58,057 nucleotides of DNA from SIG440 sp045578305 (GCA_045578305.1 JAZNKA010000037.1:1-58057), one strand, 5' to 3'; shown: positions 43,101 through 51,474, numbered from the stretch's first letter. Numbers and translations: made by a program. Notes: generated by a model from the letters alone, not told the origin.

Positions 43101-43546
43101 CCCGCAAGAATTTTTTTGGAAAGAACTCCCGACATGCACGCACTGAGGGCAATCAAACCCTCGCAGTTTTCGCGCAGGGTCTCAATATCTATTCGGGGTC
43201 TGTAGTAAAATCCTTCGACATAACCGATTGAAACCATATTCATCAGGTTTTTGTAGCCTTCGTTGTTTTTTGCAAGCAAAATAAGATGCGAGCTTGACGA
43301 ATCAAACTCGTGAACTTTGTCCTTGCGACCGCGCGCCGCAACATATACCTCACAACCAAGGACAGGTTTTATGCCTATACTTTTTGCATACTCATAAAAA
43401 TCAATCACACCAAACATACAGCCATGGTCGGTAATAGCCATTGCCGTCTGTCCGAGTTCTTTTGCTTTATCCAAAACCTTTTTTACAGTCCCTTCGCCAT
43501 CCAAAAGACTGTACGCTGTATGAGTATGCAGATGTGCAAATGCCAC
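40103..43546 (-). CDS. dnaE: DNA polymerase III subunit alpha (DnaE)
   Basis: DnaE is a replicative polymerase; in Firmicutes it usually extends primers before PolC takes over. The 1147-residue protein has the N-terminal PHP domain (HLHTHTAYSLLDGEGT), the catalytic palm with GPGRGSAAGSLVSYCLEI and MPDIDIDF (catalytic Asp), the DNA-binding HhH region and a C-terminal OB fold (EIEVIVFPSQAKRF). GTG at 43546 after AGAAGGT is the likely start; a TTG at 43579 is the longer alternative. It follows whiA by 40 nt. Confidence 0.95.
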   Translation of the reverse strand: MAFAHLHTHTAYSLLDGEGTVKKVLDKAKELGQTAMAITDHGCMFGVIDFYEYAKSIGIKPVLGCEVYVAARGRKDKVHEFDSSSSHLILLAKNNEGYKNLMNMVSIGYVEGFYYRPRIDIETLRENCEGLIALSACMSGVLSKKILAGAYDEAKSAAIEFAEIFGKENYFIEIQDHGIYEQKLLNRELVKLARELDLGIVATNDIHYVKQSDAEFQDVLMCIQMGKTIYDEDRMKMSSDQMYVKSEAEMNELFSYIPEALENTQRIAEMCNVEIEFGKLHLPQFDLPDGYTSYEYLTELCRKGLEKRYPNADDELKERLDYEIETIEKMGYVDYFLIVWDFIRFARESGIMVGPGRGSAAGSLVSYCLEITNIDPIKYDLIFERFLNPERVTMPDIDIDFCYERRGEVIDYVNQKYGADKVAQIVTFGTMAAKLAIRDTGRALDMPYGFVDSVAKQIPNELNITIEKALESNNQLKAMYESDPQVKRLIDVSSELEGLPRHTSTHAAGVVITREPVQKYVPLSRNDDVITTQFTMTTIERLGLLKMDFLGLRTLTVIRDAVDNIKKTHGINVDMDSIDMNDPETYKMISQGDTDGVFQLESAGMKEFMKELKPSSIEDIIAGISLYRPGPMDSIPQYIANKNSGKITYKHPLLENILDVTYGCIVYQEQVMQIVRELGGYSLGRADLVRRAMSKKKTEVMEQERKNFVYGIKDDDGNVQVAGAMSRGIDEKTAISIFDEMMDFAKYAFNKSHAAAYAFVSYQTAWLKCHYPTEFYAATLTSVLGQATKVTKYINSAKKQGIRLLPPDINKSFSSFVPDGKNIRFGLAAIKNVGAAFIDDMAEERRQNGEFLSFTEFCNRMADKKLNKRLVESMLKSGVFDSLNLTRATLMSVYERIIDSAVKDQKNAVSGQLDFFSMFEDESSNMLEDSFEKIPELEKREVLNMEKEYLGTYVSGHPLDGMEDLIARVSSTTVLDISENENGQYVSDLKVSLGGMISKRREQLTKRGELMLYLTFEDMSGEIEVIVFPSQAKRFGQYLDEESICLLTGNLDVQEEKPTKIRLESIVPLAQVTPKFSKLYLKLNSKDEEKFEMVKEVLKNKSGNIPVIIYYEDTKKSVQAPKSMWVFGEDDIKDLKAVLGEACAKFV

Positions 43547-43586
43547 TTTTCTTACCTTCTTCCTATGTAAAAAATTCAACTATTCA

Positions 43587-44465
43587 TCAAAGCTTGTTCT
43601 CGGCTATATCCAAAATCTTTTTCATGCGGTGATTAACTCCTGATTTTGACAAGCGGGGAACCATTTTTTCGCCCAAAGCTTCAAGGCTCAAATCCTTGTA
43701 TTCTTTTCTCAAAACCGCAACCGTTCTAAGTTCATCCGGCAAACCGTCAAGTCCTATTGTTTTTTCGATTTTCTCGATTGCCTGTATCTGTCTTATAGCG
43801 GCGGTTATCACCTTGTCAAAGTTTGCATTTTCGCTGTTTGCAACCCTGTTCCAGTCATTTCGCATCTCGCGCTCGATTTTGACATTCAAAATCTCCATTT
43901 GTGCCGCATATGCACCTATGCTTGTCAGCAAATCGCAAATGGTGTCACTTTGCTTGGAGTACAAAACAAAGCTGCTCTTTCGTTTTGCCAATTTAAATTC
44001 AAATCCCATCTCGGCAAGCAATTCACCAAAATCCCGTCCCACGTTTGGACTTGAAGTTATAAACTCCACATTATAATTCTTCTGTGGATCTATTAAAACC
44101 CCACCGCCCAAAACTGCACCTTTTAAAAAGGCAGTCTTGCAACAATCGTTAATTGCAAAAAGTTCCGAAAGTTTCTCTGTTGACGATTCATACCTGATAA
44201 TCATATCAATCAGTTTTTTGTGAGGAATGAGGCAAAAATATCCGTTTTTTGCAGACTTAACCTGGGCAGGTGAACCGGTACTCCGCTTAACCAACACCGC
44301 AAAATGTTTCAAAATCTCAGCACTTTCCGAGCTTACCCTTATGCCATCGCCGTCAATCCGCCCTGCAAAGAGCAAAACACCCATAATTTCGGCATCTATG
44401 CAGCATAATTTATTTGGAAAAGTTTTGCAAATCGATTCTTTTGTTTTCACAGAAAATGATTTCAT
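43587..44465 (-). CDS. whiA: DNA-binding protein WhiA
   Basis: WhiA is a sporulation- and division-linked DNA-binding protein. The 292-residue product has the N-terminal LAGLIDADG-like domain (about 1-200: DAEIMGVLLFAGRI, LKGAVLGGGVLIDP) and a C-terminal helix-turn-helix (LSLEALGEKMVPRLSKSGVNHRM). The homing-endonuclease catalytic residues are absent, as in the family. It lies in hprK-murB-whiA-dnaE order; rapZ and yvcK, which often sit just before whiA, are missing here. Confidence 0.95.
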   Translation of the reverse strand: MKSFSVKTKESICKTFPNKLCCIDAEIMGVLLFAGRIDGDGIRVSSESAEILKHFAVLVKRSTGSPAQVKSAKNGYFCLIPHKKLIDMIIRYESSTEKLSELFAINDCCKTAFLKGAVLGGGVLIDPQKNYNVEFITSSPNVGRDFGELLAEMGFEFKLAKRKSSFVLYSKQSDTICDLLTSIGAYAAQMEILNVKIEREMRNDWNRVANSENANFDKVITAAIRQIQAIEKIEKTIGLDGLPDELRTVAVLRKEYKDLSLEALGEKMVPRLSKSGVNHRMKKILDIAENKL

Positions 44466-44493
44466 GCTGCACTCTGCCTTTCTTTTTCAATTT

Positions 44494-45393
44494 CTAAAAC
44501 TCGCCGACAAACTTTATTTCGGTTTCAAGCTTTACTCCGTTTTTCTCGTACACAGTTTTTTGTATGTGCTCAACCAAGTCAAGTACATCCTTTGCCGTCG
44601 CATCACCTTTGTTTATAATAAACCCGGCATGTTTTTCAGAAACCTGTGCCCCACCTATTGAAAAGCCTTTGAATCCTGCTTCTTCAATCAACGCCGCTGC
44701 AAAATACCCCTCGGGTCTTTTGAAGACGCTGCCGGCACTTGGCTTTTCAATCGGTTGCTTGCTGACGCGCCTTTTGGTAAAGTCGTTTATCCTCTCACGG
44801 ATTTGCTCTTTGTTGCCTTTTTTAAGTCTCAAAGTACAACCCAGAATGATATATCCGTTTTCGGCAAAGATACTTTTTCGATATCCGAATCTGCAATCAC
44901 TACCTGATATTTCTAATATATTCCCCTCGCCGTCCATATACTCTACCGACTCCACTATATCTTTCAATTCAAAGCCATACGCACCCGCATTCATATAGAT
45001 ACCGCCGCCGATTGTGCCCGGAATACCCGAGGCAAACTCAAAGCCTTCAAGTTCTGCCGAAAGAGCGGCTGTTGCTACTGTCGACATAAGAGTGCCGCAC
45101 CCTGCATAAAGTTTTTCGCCGTCAACCTCTATTTCGTTCATTTTTTTGTAAAGAGACACCACTGCACCTCTTATTCCTTTATCGCCCACCAAAAGATTTG
45201 ATCCATTTCCCATAACAAAAAGAGGTATATTATGTTTTTTTGAGACTGCTAAAATTTGACGCAGCTGTTCGTGTGTCTCGGGCATCAGAAAAAGGTCTGC
45301 CGGTCCACCGATTTTAAAGCTTGTGTGTTTTGACATTGGCTCCGAAATAAGCACATTTTCGGCACCTAAAAGGCCTTTAAAAAGTTCATACAT
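44494..45393 (-). CDS. murB: UDP-N-acetylenolpyruvoylglucosamine reductase MurB
   Basis: MurB reduces UDP-GlcNAc-enolpyruvate to UDP-MurNAc in peptidoglycan synthesis with FAD. The 299-residue protein is a type II MurB: HTSFKIGGPADLF, FVMGNGSNLLVGDKG, GIPGTIGGGIYMNAGAYG and the catalytic-serine motif KPSAGSVFKRP. The ATG at 45393 lies 14 nt after a GGAG. Between hprK and whiA. Confidence 0.96.
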   Translation of the reverse strand: MYELFKGLLGAENVLISEPMSKHTSFKIGGPADLFLMPETHEQLRQILAVSKKHNIPLFVMGNGSNLLVGDKGIRGAVVSLYKKMNEIEVDGEKLYAGCGTLMSTVATAALSAELEGFEFASGIPGTIGGGIYMNAGAYGFELKDIVESVEYMDGEGNILEISGSDCRFGYRKSIFAENGYIILGCTLRLKKGNKEQIRERINDFTKRRVSKQPIEKPSAGSVFKRPEGYFAAALIEEAGFKGFSIGGAQVSEKHAGFIINKGDATAKDVLDLVEHIQKTVYEKNGVKLETEIKFVGEF

Positions 45394-45472
45394 AGTGTCT
45401 GTTCTCCAAAATCATTTTTTAAGTATTCTATGAATTTTTTGGGAATCAAATTCCTTATTATAAGTTTTCAGC

Positions 45473-46411
45473 TTATAATTCCTCTGTCATTTGTTTAAGA
45501 AGTCTGTTGTTAAGCTCCTCTGCCGCATTGTAACCCATCCGTCTTTGACGATTGTTCATAGCTGCAATCTCGAATATTACCGCCAGGTTTCGGCCAGGTT
45601 TTACCGGAATGGTAAGTGATGGGATATCTATTCCCAAAATATTGGTGCAATTGTCAACAAGACCCAGTCTGTCATACTGCTTGTCCTTTTGCCAAGGTTC
45701 AATATGAATTATCAAATCAATCTTTTCGGTATCTTTAACTGCGCCCATACCAAAAATCTTTTTAACGTCAACAATACCTATGCCGCGCATCTCAATAAAA
45801 TGCCTGATTACCTCAGGTGCACTGCCGACCAATGTTTTTGATGACACTCTCTTTATCTCTACGGCATCATCAGCTACAAGGCGGTGACCTCTCTTCATAA
45901 GTTCAACGGCTGTTTCGCTCTTACCTACACCGCTTTCGCCAAGTATAAGAACGCCCTCGCCATAAACCTCGACCAAAACGCCGTGACGGGTAATTCTTGG
46001 TGCAAGTTCAACATTCAAGAATGCAATCAACGCACTCATAAATCCCGAAGTCGAAAGCTTTGTCCTGAGAATATTGACTTTGTACTTTTCGGCAGTTTCC
46101 AAAATTTCGGGCAAAACTTCCATTTCTCTTGTAATAATAAGAGCGGGAATGCCAGTACTAAAAAACTTGTCCATAATTTCAAGCCTTTTCTCTGAAGAAA
46201 AACTTTCCATATAAGTTTTTTCAACCATGCCGAAAACTTGTATCCGTTTTGGGTCAAAATAATCAAAGAAGCCTGCAATCTGAAGTCCAGGTCTGTTTAC
46301 ATCCACAGCTTCAATCAAAATATCACGTTGCGGAGCATAAACCTCCTCCAGCTTGAATTCCTCAATTATTCTGCTAAGTTTAACCGTAAATACCTTTTCG
46401 TTTTGTTGCAT
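45473..46411 (-). CDS. hprK: HPr kinase/phosphorylase HprK
   Basis: HprK phosphorylates HPr at Ser46 and reverses it, controlling carbon catabolite repression. The 312-residue protein has the N-terminal MurE/F-like domain (about 1-130), Walker A GESGVGKSE and the signature EMRGIGIVDVKKIFGMGAV. GGGAG precedes the ATG at 46411. First gene of the hprK-murB-whiA-dnaE strand; a TTATAAG/CTTATAA hairpin overlaps its stop codon. Confidence 0.97.
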   Translation of the reverse strand: MQQNEKVFTVKLSRIIEEFKLEEVYAPQRDILIEAVDVNRPGLQIAGFFDYFDPKRIQVFGMVEKTYMESFSSEKRLEIMDKFFSTGIPALIITREMEVLPEILETAEKYKVNILRTKLSTSGFMSALIAFLNVELAPRITRHGVLVEVYGEGVLILGESGVGKSETAVELMKRGHRLVADDAVEIKRVSSKTLVGSAPEVIRHFIEMRGIGIVDVKKIFGMGAVKDTEKIDLIIHIEPWQKDKQYDRLGLVDNCTNILGIDIPSLTIPVKPGRNLAVIFEIAAMNNRQRRMGYNAAEELNNRLLKQMTEEL

Positions 46412-46535
46412 AATTTCTCGCTCCCGTTTATAAAAATTTAAACCTACTCAAAACACAGTATAACATATTTTGTCTGATTTGCAAATAGATATAGTAATTT
46501 TTTATTTATTCTTTTCTTATTTTTATTTTTTAGCC

Positions 46536-46564
46536 TTGACTTTTTCGCAAGTTTATGTTATTAT
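46536..46564 (+). promoter_or_regulatory. Promoter of the tRNA-Asp/tRNA-Thr pair
   Basis: TTGACT (46536-46541), 17-nt spacer, TATTAT (46559-46564), 18 nt before the first tRNA. Confidence 0.8.
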
Positions 46565-46582
46565 CTTAAATGGCTTTAAAAT

Positions 46583-46659
46583 GGTCCGGTAGTTCAGTTG
46601 GTTAGAATGCCAGCCTGTCACGCTGGAGGTCGTGGGTTCGAGCCCCATCCGGATCGCCA
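46583..46659 (+). tRNA. tRNA-Asp (anticodon GTC)
   Basis: Acceptor GGTCCGG/CCGGATC, anticodon arm CCAGC-CTGTCAC-GCTGG with anticodon GTC, T arm GTGGG-TTCGAGC-CCCAT and encoded CCA at 46657-46659. Confidence 0.97.
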
Positions 46660-46663
46660 TTTT

Positions 46664-46739
<76 letters not shown>

Positions 46740-46740
46740 A

Positions 46741-46776
46741 AAACAAAAGCACTCGAAAGAGTGCTTTTGTTTTTGT
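46741..46776 (+). terminator. Terminator of the tRNA pair
   Basis: AAACAAAAGCACTC and GAGTGCTTTTGTTT with loop GAAA and a T tract. Confidence 0.92.
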
Positions 46777-46780
46777 GTTT

Positions 46781-46960
46781 GTGTCCGCAAGGACACAACA
46801 TCATTTTGAAATGCAGTTTCAAACATCATTTCAGGCAACGCTTGAACATCATTCCGCTTTAGCGGACACAAAACGATGTTATCTTTGATATATGATGTTG
46901 TCTGACGGCAAATGATGTGATGTTTCACATCAACGAAGTTGATATTTCACTAAATGTTTT
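46781..46960. repeat. Hairpin-array repeat 2, after tRNA-Thr
   Basis: Same design as the array after tRNA-Lys but a different core: ACATCATT repeats on the left, the inverse AATGATGT on the right. Hairpins include GTGTCC-gcaa-GGACAC (46781), TGAAA-tgcag-TTTCA (46807), TCAGGC-aac-GCTTGA (46831), CCGC-ttta-GCGG (46854), TGATGT-ttc-ACATCA (46917) and TCAAC-gaa-GTTGA (46930). With the tRNAs it fills the gene-free stretch 46412-47041. Confidence 0.8.
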
Positions 46961-46996
46961 AGAATAAAAACATATCGATATTACTGCTTTCCCCAC

Positions 46997-47037
46997 AAAA
47001 AAACTTCTGTCAGCCTTTTCCTGACAGAAGTTTTTTC
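46997..47037. terminator. Terminator of the guaB operon
   Basis: AAAAACTTCTGTCAG and CTGACAGAAGTTTTTT around loop CCTTTTC; downstream of the minus-strand gene ending at 47042. Confidence 0.9.
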
Positions 47038-47041
47038 TTTC

Positions 47042-47446
47042 TCATTTCTTTATTTCACTAAACCTTTGCATCGTTTCGCCAAGTCGTTTCGAAAAGGTTG
47101 ACTTCATATCGTACTTTTCGCCACAGACACATTCAACATAAAACGAATATGCACTGACCCGATCCGAAATCACGCCCAAAAGAGGTCTTCCACATATTTT
47201 GCAAACTTGAACTCCATATCGTTCTTTCGGCATTTTGTTTATCCGTTTTGCCGGGTCTGATGTATTTTCAGCCTTTGCAACCTCCATACTTCCATAATTC
47301 CCGCAAGTACAAGTAATGCTTACATTCAGATATTTATAAGCTTCTTTGTTGGAGCTGCCCAAAATCTTTTCACAATTGTCACAAAAAATCAAGCTACCGT
47401 TTCGCGACAATGTATGAAGCCCCGACTTTTTATTGCATACTTTCAT
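47042..47446 (-). CDS. Unrecognised zinc-ribbon protein downstream of guaB
   Basis: I do not recognise a named family. The 134-residue protein has four Cys pairs: CDNC (about 22), CTCG (about 46), CKIC (about 82) and CVCG (about 106), which suggests two zinc ribbons of four cysteines each. It has no membrane segment. It lies 2 nt after guaB on the same strand with no clear ribosome binding site of its own, so it is probably translated by coupling. A role in nucleic-acid or protein binding is the most that can be suggested. Confidence 0.65.
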   Translation of the reverse strand: MKVCNKKSGLHTLSRNGSLIFCDNCEKILGSSNKEAYKYLNVSITCTCGNYGSMEVAKAENTSDPAKRINKMPKERYGVQVCKICGRPLLGVISDRVSAYSFYVECVCGEKYDMKSTFSKRLGETMQRFSEIKK

Positions 47447-47448
47447 TT

Positions 47449-48957
47449 TTATTTAGGCGACGAAATGCTTTTTTCTTTAAGAACAACGTCATGTGCGCCA
47501 CCCTCGATAATACTTGTTGCCGAAACCAGTGTCATCTTTGCTTTTTCCTGAAGTTCAGGGATTGAAAGAGCACCGCAGTTGCACATAGTTGATTTAACCT
47601 TGTTTAAAGTAAGGGCAACATTGTCCTTGAGGCTTCCTGCATAGGGAACATACGAATCCACGCCTTCTTCAAACGAGAGCTTTTGTGCCCCACCCATATC
47701 ATAACGCTGCCAGTTTCTTGTGCGTCCTGAGCCTTCGCCCCAATATTCCTTCATATAGTTGCCATTGACCGAAACCTTGTTTGACGGACTTTCGTCAAAT
47801 CTTGCAAAGTATCTGCCCAGCATAACAAAATCCGAACCCATTGCAAGTGCAAGTGTGATGTGATAATCGTGCACAATCCCGCCATCAGAACAAATTGGAA
47901 TGTAAATACCGGTTTTTTCATAATATTCGTTTCGTGCTGCCGCTACTTCCTGAACTGCAGTTGCCTGACCTCTGCCTATACCCTTTTGTTCACGAGTAAT
48001 ACAAATCGAACCACCACCGATACCGATTTTGATAAAGTCAGCACCCGCCTCGGCAAGGAACATAAAGCCCTCGCGGTCAACTACATTTCCGGCACCGACC
48101 TTTACAGTGTCGCCGTACTTTTCGCGTATGAAGTTTATAGTCCTGAGCTGCCATTCCGAAAATCCCTCGGATGAGTCAATGCAAAGAACATCTGCGCCTG
48201 CCTCAATAAGCGCAGGAACTCTTTTTTCATAGTCACGAGTGTTTATACCAGCGCCCACAACATATCTTTTTGAAGAATCCAAAAGCTCTGCCGGATTTTC
48301 TTTGTGAGCATCATAGTCCTTTCTGAAAACAAATGCAACCAACCTCTGATTGCTGTCAACAATCGGAAGTGAGTTGAGCTTGTTGTCCCAGATTATATCA
48401 TTTGCTTCCTTAAGGCTGGTGCCTTCGGGAGCGTATATAAGCTTTGAAAAAGGAGTCATAAAGTCTTTAACCAGGGTGTTGGGGTCCATACGGCTTATGC
48501 GGTAATCACGAGGTGTAACTATGCCCAAAAGAACACCCTCTGATGTACCATCTTCGGTAACTGCAACAGTATTATGTCCTGTTCTTTCTCTGAGTTCCAA
48601 AAGTTCGGTCAAAGTTTGGTCAGGTCTTATATTTGAATCACTTGCAACAAAACCCGCCTTGTGATTTTTAACACGTCTTACCATTGCTGCCTCATCTTCG
48701 ATTGACTGCGAGCCATATATAAATGACACACCACCCTCTTTTGCAAGGGCAACCGCAAGCTTTTCGCCCGAAACAGCCTGCATAATCGCCGAAACCATCG
48801 GTATATTCATTGTAATTGCAGGCTCTTCGCCTTTCTTAAACTTAACAAGCGGGGTTTTAAGACTTACATTGCTTGTCATACACTCGGACGAAGAATAGCC
48901 CGGAACAAGCAAATATTCGCTGAATGTATGTGACGGTTCATTAAAATAATATGCCAT
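47449..48957 (-). CDS. guaB: IMP dehydrogenase
   Basis: IMPDH oxidises IMP to XMP, the entry to guanine nucleotides. The 502-residue protein has the N-terminal barrel part (TMNIPMVSAIMQAVSG), two CBS domains (about 105-215), and the catalytic loop GIGGGSICITREQKGIGRGQ with the active-site Cys; the family more often reads GPGSICTTR, so this is a divergent subtype. GRTRNWQRYDMGG holds the mobile-flap arginine region. AGGAG precedes the ATG at 48957. No purine riboswitch is visible in the short leader. Confidence 0.93.
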   Translation of the reverse strand: MAYYFNEPSHTFSEYLLVPGYSSSECMTSNVSLKTPLVKFKKGEEPAITMNIPMVSAIMQAVSGEKLAVALAKEGGVSFIYGSQSIEDEAAMVRRVKNHKAGFVASDSNIRPDQTLTELLELRERTGHNTVAVTEDGTSEGVLLGIVTPRDYRISRMDPNTLVKDFMTPFSKLIYAPEGTSLKEANDIIWDNKLNSLPIVDSNQRLVAFVFRKDYDAHKENPAELLDSSKRYVVGAGINTRDYEKRVPALIEAGADVLCIDSSEGFSEWQLRTINFIREKYGDTVKVGAGNVVDREGFMFLAEAGADFIKIGIGGGSICITREQKGIGRGQATAVQEVAAARNEYYEKTGIYIPICSDGGIVHDYHITLALAMGSDFVMLGRYFARFDESPSNKVSVNGNYMKEYWGEGSGRTRNWQRYDMGGAQKLSFEEGVDSYVPYAGSLKDNVALTLNKVKSTMCNCGALSIPELQEKAKMTLVSATSIIEGGAHDVVLKEKSISSPK

Positions 48958-48997
48958 TTTAAAAATCTCCTATCTCTTGTTTTTGGTATTTCAAAAT

Positions 48998-49026
48998 ATT
49001 ATATACTATTTTCTTCTAAAAATCAA
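48998..49026 (-). promoter_or_regulatory. Promoter of guaB
   Basis: On the minus strand TTGATT (49021-49026), 17-nt spacer, TATAAT (48998-49003). Confidence 0.7.
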
Positions 49027-49061
49027 GCAATACTTTGATTTTTCGATATCTTTGTGCGTTT

Positions 49062-50198
49062 TTAATACTTAACACAGACAGCATCATATCCAAAAAATGT
49101 ATTATCCACCATATCCCTCCATCGTTTGATACTTACAGGCCCATCTTTTTGAGCGACACCATGTCCCGCAGCCAGACCGTCATTATATTCCGAAAGTCTG
49201 TAAACTGCAAAGTTTTTATATTCCATGTCATAATGCGTGACTATCGGCACAAAAGAATAGTCGTGGATATATACCCTTTCGCCGTTGAATTTAAGCTCTA
49301 CATCAGCAATTCCGCCAAGAAGGTTGCGAGCCTCAAGCTGTCGCGAAACAAAATTTCCAAGTGAATAATAGACAAGCATTTCGTTTCCATTTTCGTCTCT
49401 GTACCATTCAACAGGTTCAATCACATGTGGATGCGAGCCGATTATAAGGTCAACACCCCACCTACACATAAGCGCCGAAAGGCTTTTTTGCGTCTCGTCA
49501 GGTTTTGATGAATATTCGGTCCCCCAGTGCATAAACGCTATAGTAAAATCAGCATTTTCCTCGGCGAAAGTCGCATCTTTTTCAATTTTTTCCTCGTCGA
49601 TATAATTTACAAGATACTGCTTTTCGTTTGGCAAAACAATTCCGTTTGTGCCATAGGTATAATTTAAAAGAGCAAGCTTTGCGCCTTTCACTTCTTTTAT
49701 TATGACTCTTTGTTTTTCTTCTTCGCTTTTGTTTATTCCAAGGACGGTTGTATCAGGATAATTGTCCCAGAATTCAAGCGTTTTTTCAACGCCATGCGCC
49801 ATCTTGTCAAGAATATGGTTTGACGCATGCAAAATCACATCAAAGCCTGCGTTTACCAAACTTTTCCCCATATCAGATGGTGAATTAAACATCGGATATC
49901 CCGAATAACCAAGGTCAGCTCCGCCAAACACCGTTTCCTGTCCGATAACAGCCATATCGGCATTTTTTATTGTCGGCTGAAGTTTTTCAAAAAGATGTGA
50001 ATATTCATAACTTCCGTCAGCCTGTTTTCCGCTATTTATGACAGGCATATGCAAAAGATTGTCACCAAGCGCGACTATCTGTATTGTTTCGTTTATTTGC
50101 TTTTTTTCAGAAAAAGCTTCCTCCGCTTTGTCATTGGCACATGCAGCCAAAAACACTGCAGACAAAAGAATTGTTGCAAAACATTTAATTCTGTGCAT
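49062..50198 (-). CDS. CapA family lipoprotein
   Basis: The 378-residue protein has a lipoprotein signal (HRIKCFATILLSAVFLAAC) and a CapA/PGA_cap metallophosphatase-like domain: IVALGDNLLHMPV, ASNHILD, FMHWGTEY and IGSHPHVIEP. CapA proteins belong to poly-gamma-glutamate or related surface polymer systems, but no capBC genes are nearby, so the substrate is open. The start at 50198 follows GGAGG and the signal peptide; the promoter at 50221-50249 rules out the longer frame. Confidence 0.88.
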   Translation of the reverse strand: MHRIKCFATILLSAVFLAACANDKAEEAFSEKKQINETIQIVALGDNLLHMPVINSGKQADGSYEYSHLFEKLQPTIKNADMAVIGQETVFGGADLGYSGYPMFNSPSDMGKSLVNAGFDVILHASNHILDKMAHGVEKTLEFWDNYPDTTVLGINKSEEEKQRVIIKEVKGAKLALLNYTYGTNGIVLPNEKQYLVNYIDEEKIEKDATFAEENADFTIAFMHWGTEYSSKPDETQKSLSALMCRWGVDLIIGSHPHVIEPVEWYRDENGNEMLVYYSLGNFVSRQLEARNLLGGIADVELKFNGERVYIHDYSFVPIVTHYDMEYKNFAVYRLSEYNDGLAAGHGVAQKDGPVSIKRWRDMVDNTFFGYDAVCVKY

Positions 50199-50220
50199 AT
50201 CTGCGCCTCCTTTAAAGGAT

Positions 50221-50249
50221 ATTTTACTACCATTTTTGTTAAATTGCAA
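50221..50249 (-). promoter_or_regulatory. Promoter of the capA-like gene
   Basis: On the minus strand TTGCAA (50244-50249), 17-nt spacer, TAAAAT (50221-50226). Confidence 0.75.
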
Positions 50250-50275
50250 GGCTTTAATGTTTTTTTCGTCTGATG

Positions 50276-50304
50276 TTGACTTTTTTTGCCGCCGGTGGTA
50301 TACT
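50276..50304 (+). promoter_or_regulatory. Promoter of the SLC13-type permease
   Basis: TTGACT (50276-50281), 17-nt spacer, TATACT (50299-50304), 35 nt before the ATG. Confidence 0.8.
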
Positions 50305-50339
50305 CATACGCGGAAAACTTGATTTTTGGGAGAATTACT

Positions 50340-51437
50340 ATGTCTTTTTTAAAGAAAAACCCGGTAATGTGTATTGCTTTGTTCATAGCAATCGTTTCAT
50401 CATTTTTTATTCCGCCCGATGCAGAATATCTGTCATATTTTGACCTCAAAACCCTTGTCTCTCTTTTCTGCACCCTGGCGGTTGTGTGTGCGCTTAAGAA
50501 TATCTACTTTTTCAGAATTATCGCATCAAAGATTGTCTCGGTTTTCAAAACAACCCGTTCGGCAATCACAGCGCTTGTTTACATAACCTTTATCGGCTCT
50601 ATGCTGATTGCAAATGATATGGCTCTGATTACATTTTTGCCGCTTGGCTACTATGTAATCACCTCAACCGGCAGCAAAGACCACCTTGCTTTTACATTCA
50701 TTATGCAAAATATAGCTGCAAACCTTGGCGGCATGCTTACACCATTCGGCAACCCGCAAAACCTTTATCTTTACAATTACTTTCAAATTCCCAATTTGGA
50801 ATTTATGCAAATTATGCTTTTGCCGTTTTTTATTTCGGTGTCGCTGATTACCTTGTGTTGTATGTTTGTAAAAAACGAGCCGCTTGTTATTCATCGAAGC
50901 TATGATGCCGAACTTAACCCACGCAGAACAGTTCTTTATACAACACTCTTTGTTCTGTCCATAACAATCGTATTCAATCTTATTCCGTACCCACTTGGTC
51001 TTGCAATAATTGTCGCAACGCTTCTTTTTGCAGACCGCAAAGCGTTAAAAGCTGTTGATTATCCGCTCCTTGTTACGTTTTGTGCATTTTTTGTTTTCTC
51101 GGGAAATGTGGCTCGAATCCCAGCAGTCCACAGTTTTGCAGATAAACTGATAAACAACCATACTCTTGTTTTCGGCGCATTATCTTGTCAAATTATCAGC
51201 AATGTTCCAAGTGCAATTTTGCTTTCGCACTTTACCGAAAACTACCCCGCACTTCTTGTCGCGGTCAATATCGGTGGCACAGGAACATTGATTGCATCTC
51301 TTGCAAGCCTTATAACCTTTCGCGAATATCTTAAAAACGACCCCGAAAATATTAAAAAATATCTTCTCAAATTCACGGCTTACAATTTTGCTTTTTTAAT
51401 AACCTTGCTTATTGTAATGAGTGTTGTGGGAATTTAA
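50340..51437 (+). CDS. SLC13/CitMHS-type anion permease
   Basis: The 365-residue protein has about ten membrane segments and paired substrate loops of the ion-transporter superfamily: NDMALITFLPLGYY and NLGGMLTPFGNPQNLYLY in the first half, SNVPSAILLS and NIGGTGTLIASLASLI in the second. Relatives carry citrate, dicarboxylates, sulfate or arsenite; the substrate cannot be told. The ATG at 50340 follows TTGGGAG. Promoter and terminator show a single-gene unit. Confidence 0.82.
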   Translation: MSFLKKNPVMCIALFIAIVSSFFIPPDAEYLSYFDLKTLVSLFCTLAVVCALKNIYFFRIIASKIVSVFKTTRSAITALVYITFIGSMLIANDMALITFLPLGYYVITSTGSKDHLAFTFIMQNIAANLGGMLTPFGNPQNLYLYNYFQIPNLEFMQIMLLPFFISVSLITLCCMFVKNEPLVIHRSYDAELNPRRTVLYTTLFVLSITIVFNLIPYPLGLAIIVATLLFADRKALKAVDYPLLVTFCAFFVFSGNVARIPAVHSFADKLINNHTLVFGALSCQIISNVPSAILLSHFTENYPALLVAVNIGGTGTLIASLASLITFREYLKNDPENIKKYLLKFTAYNFAFLITLLIVMSVVGI

Positions 51438-51438
51438 A

Positions 51439-51474
51439 AAAATAAGGATGGGATATCCCATCCTTATTTTTTTA
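51439..51474. terminator. Bidirectional terminator
   Basis: AAAAAATAAGGATGGG and CCCATCCTTATTTTTT with loop ATAT, between the permease and a convergent gene whose last codons overlap it. Confidence 0.92.

Noticed and set aside
46781..46960. A further tRNA or a tmRNA after tRNA-Thr
   Set aside because: The hairpins do not form a cloverleaf and no T-loop (TTCGANT) or CCA end is present.
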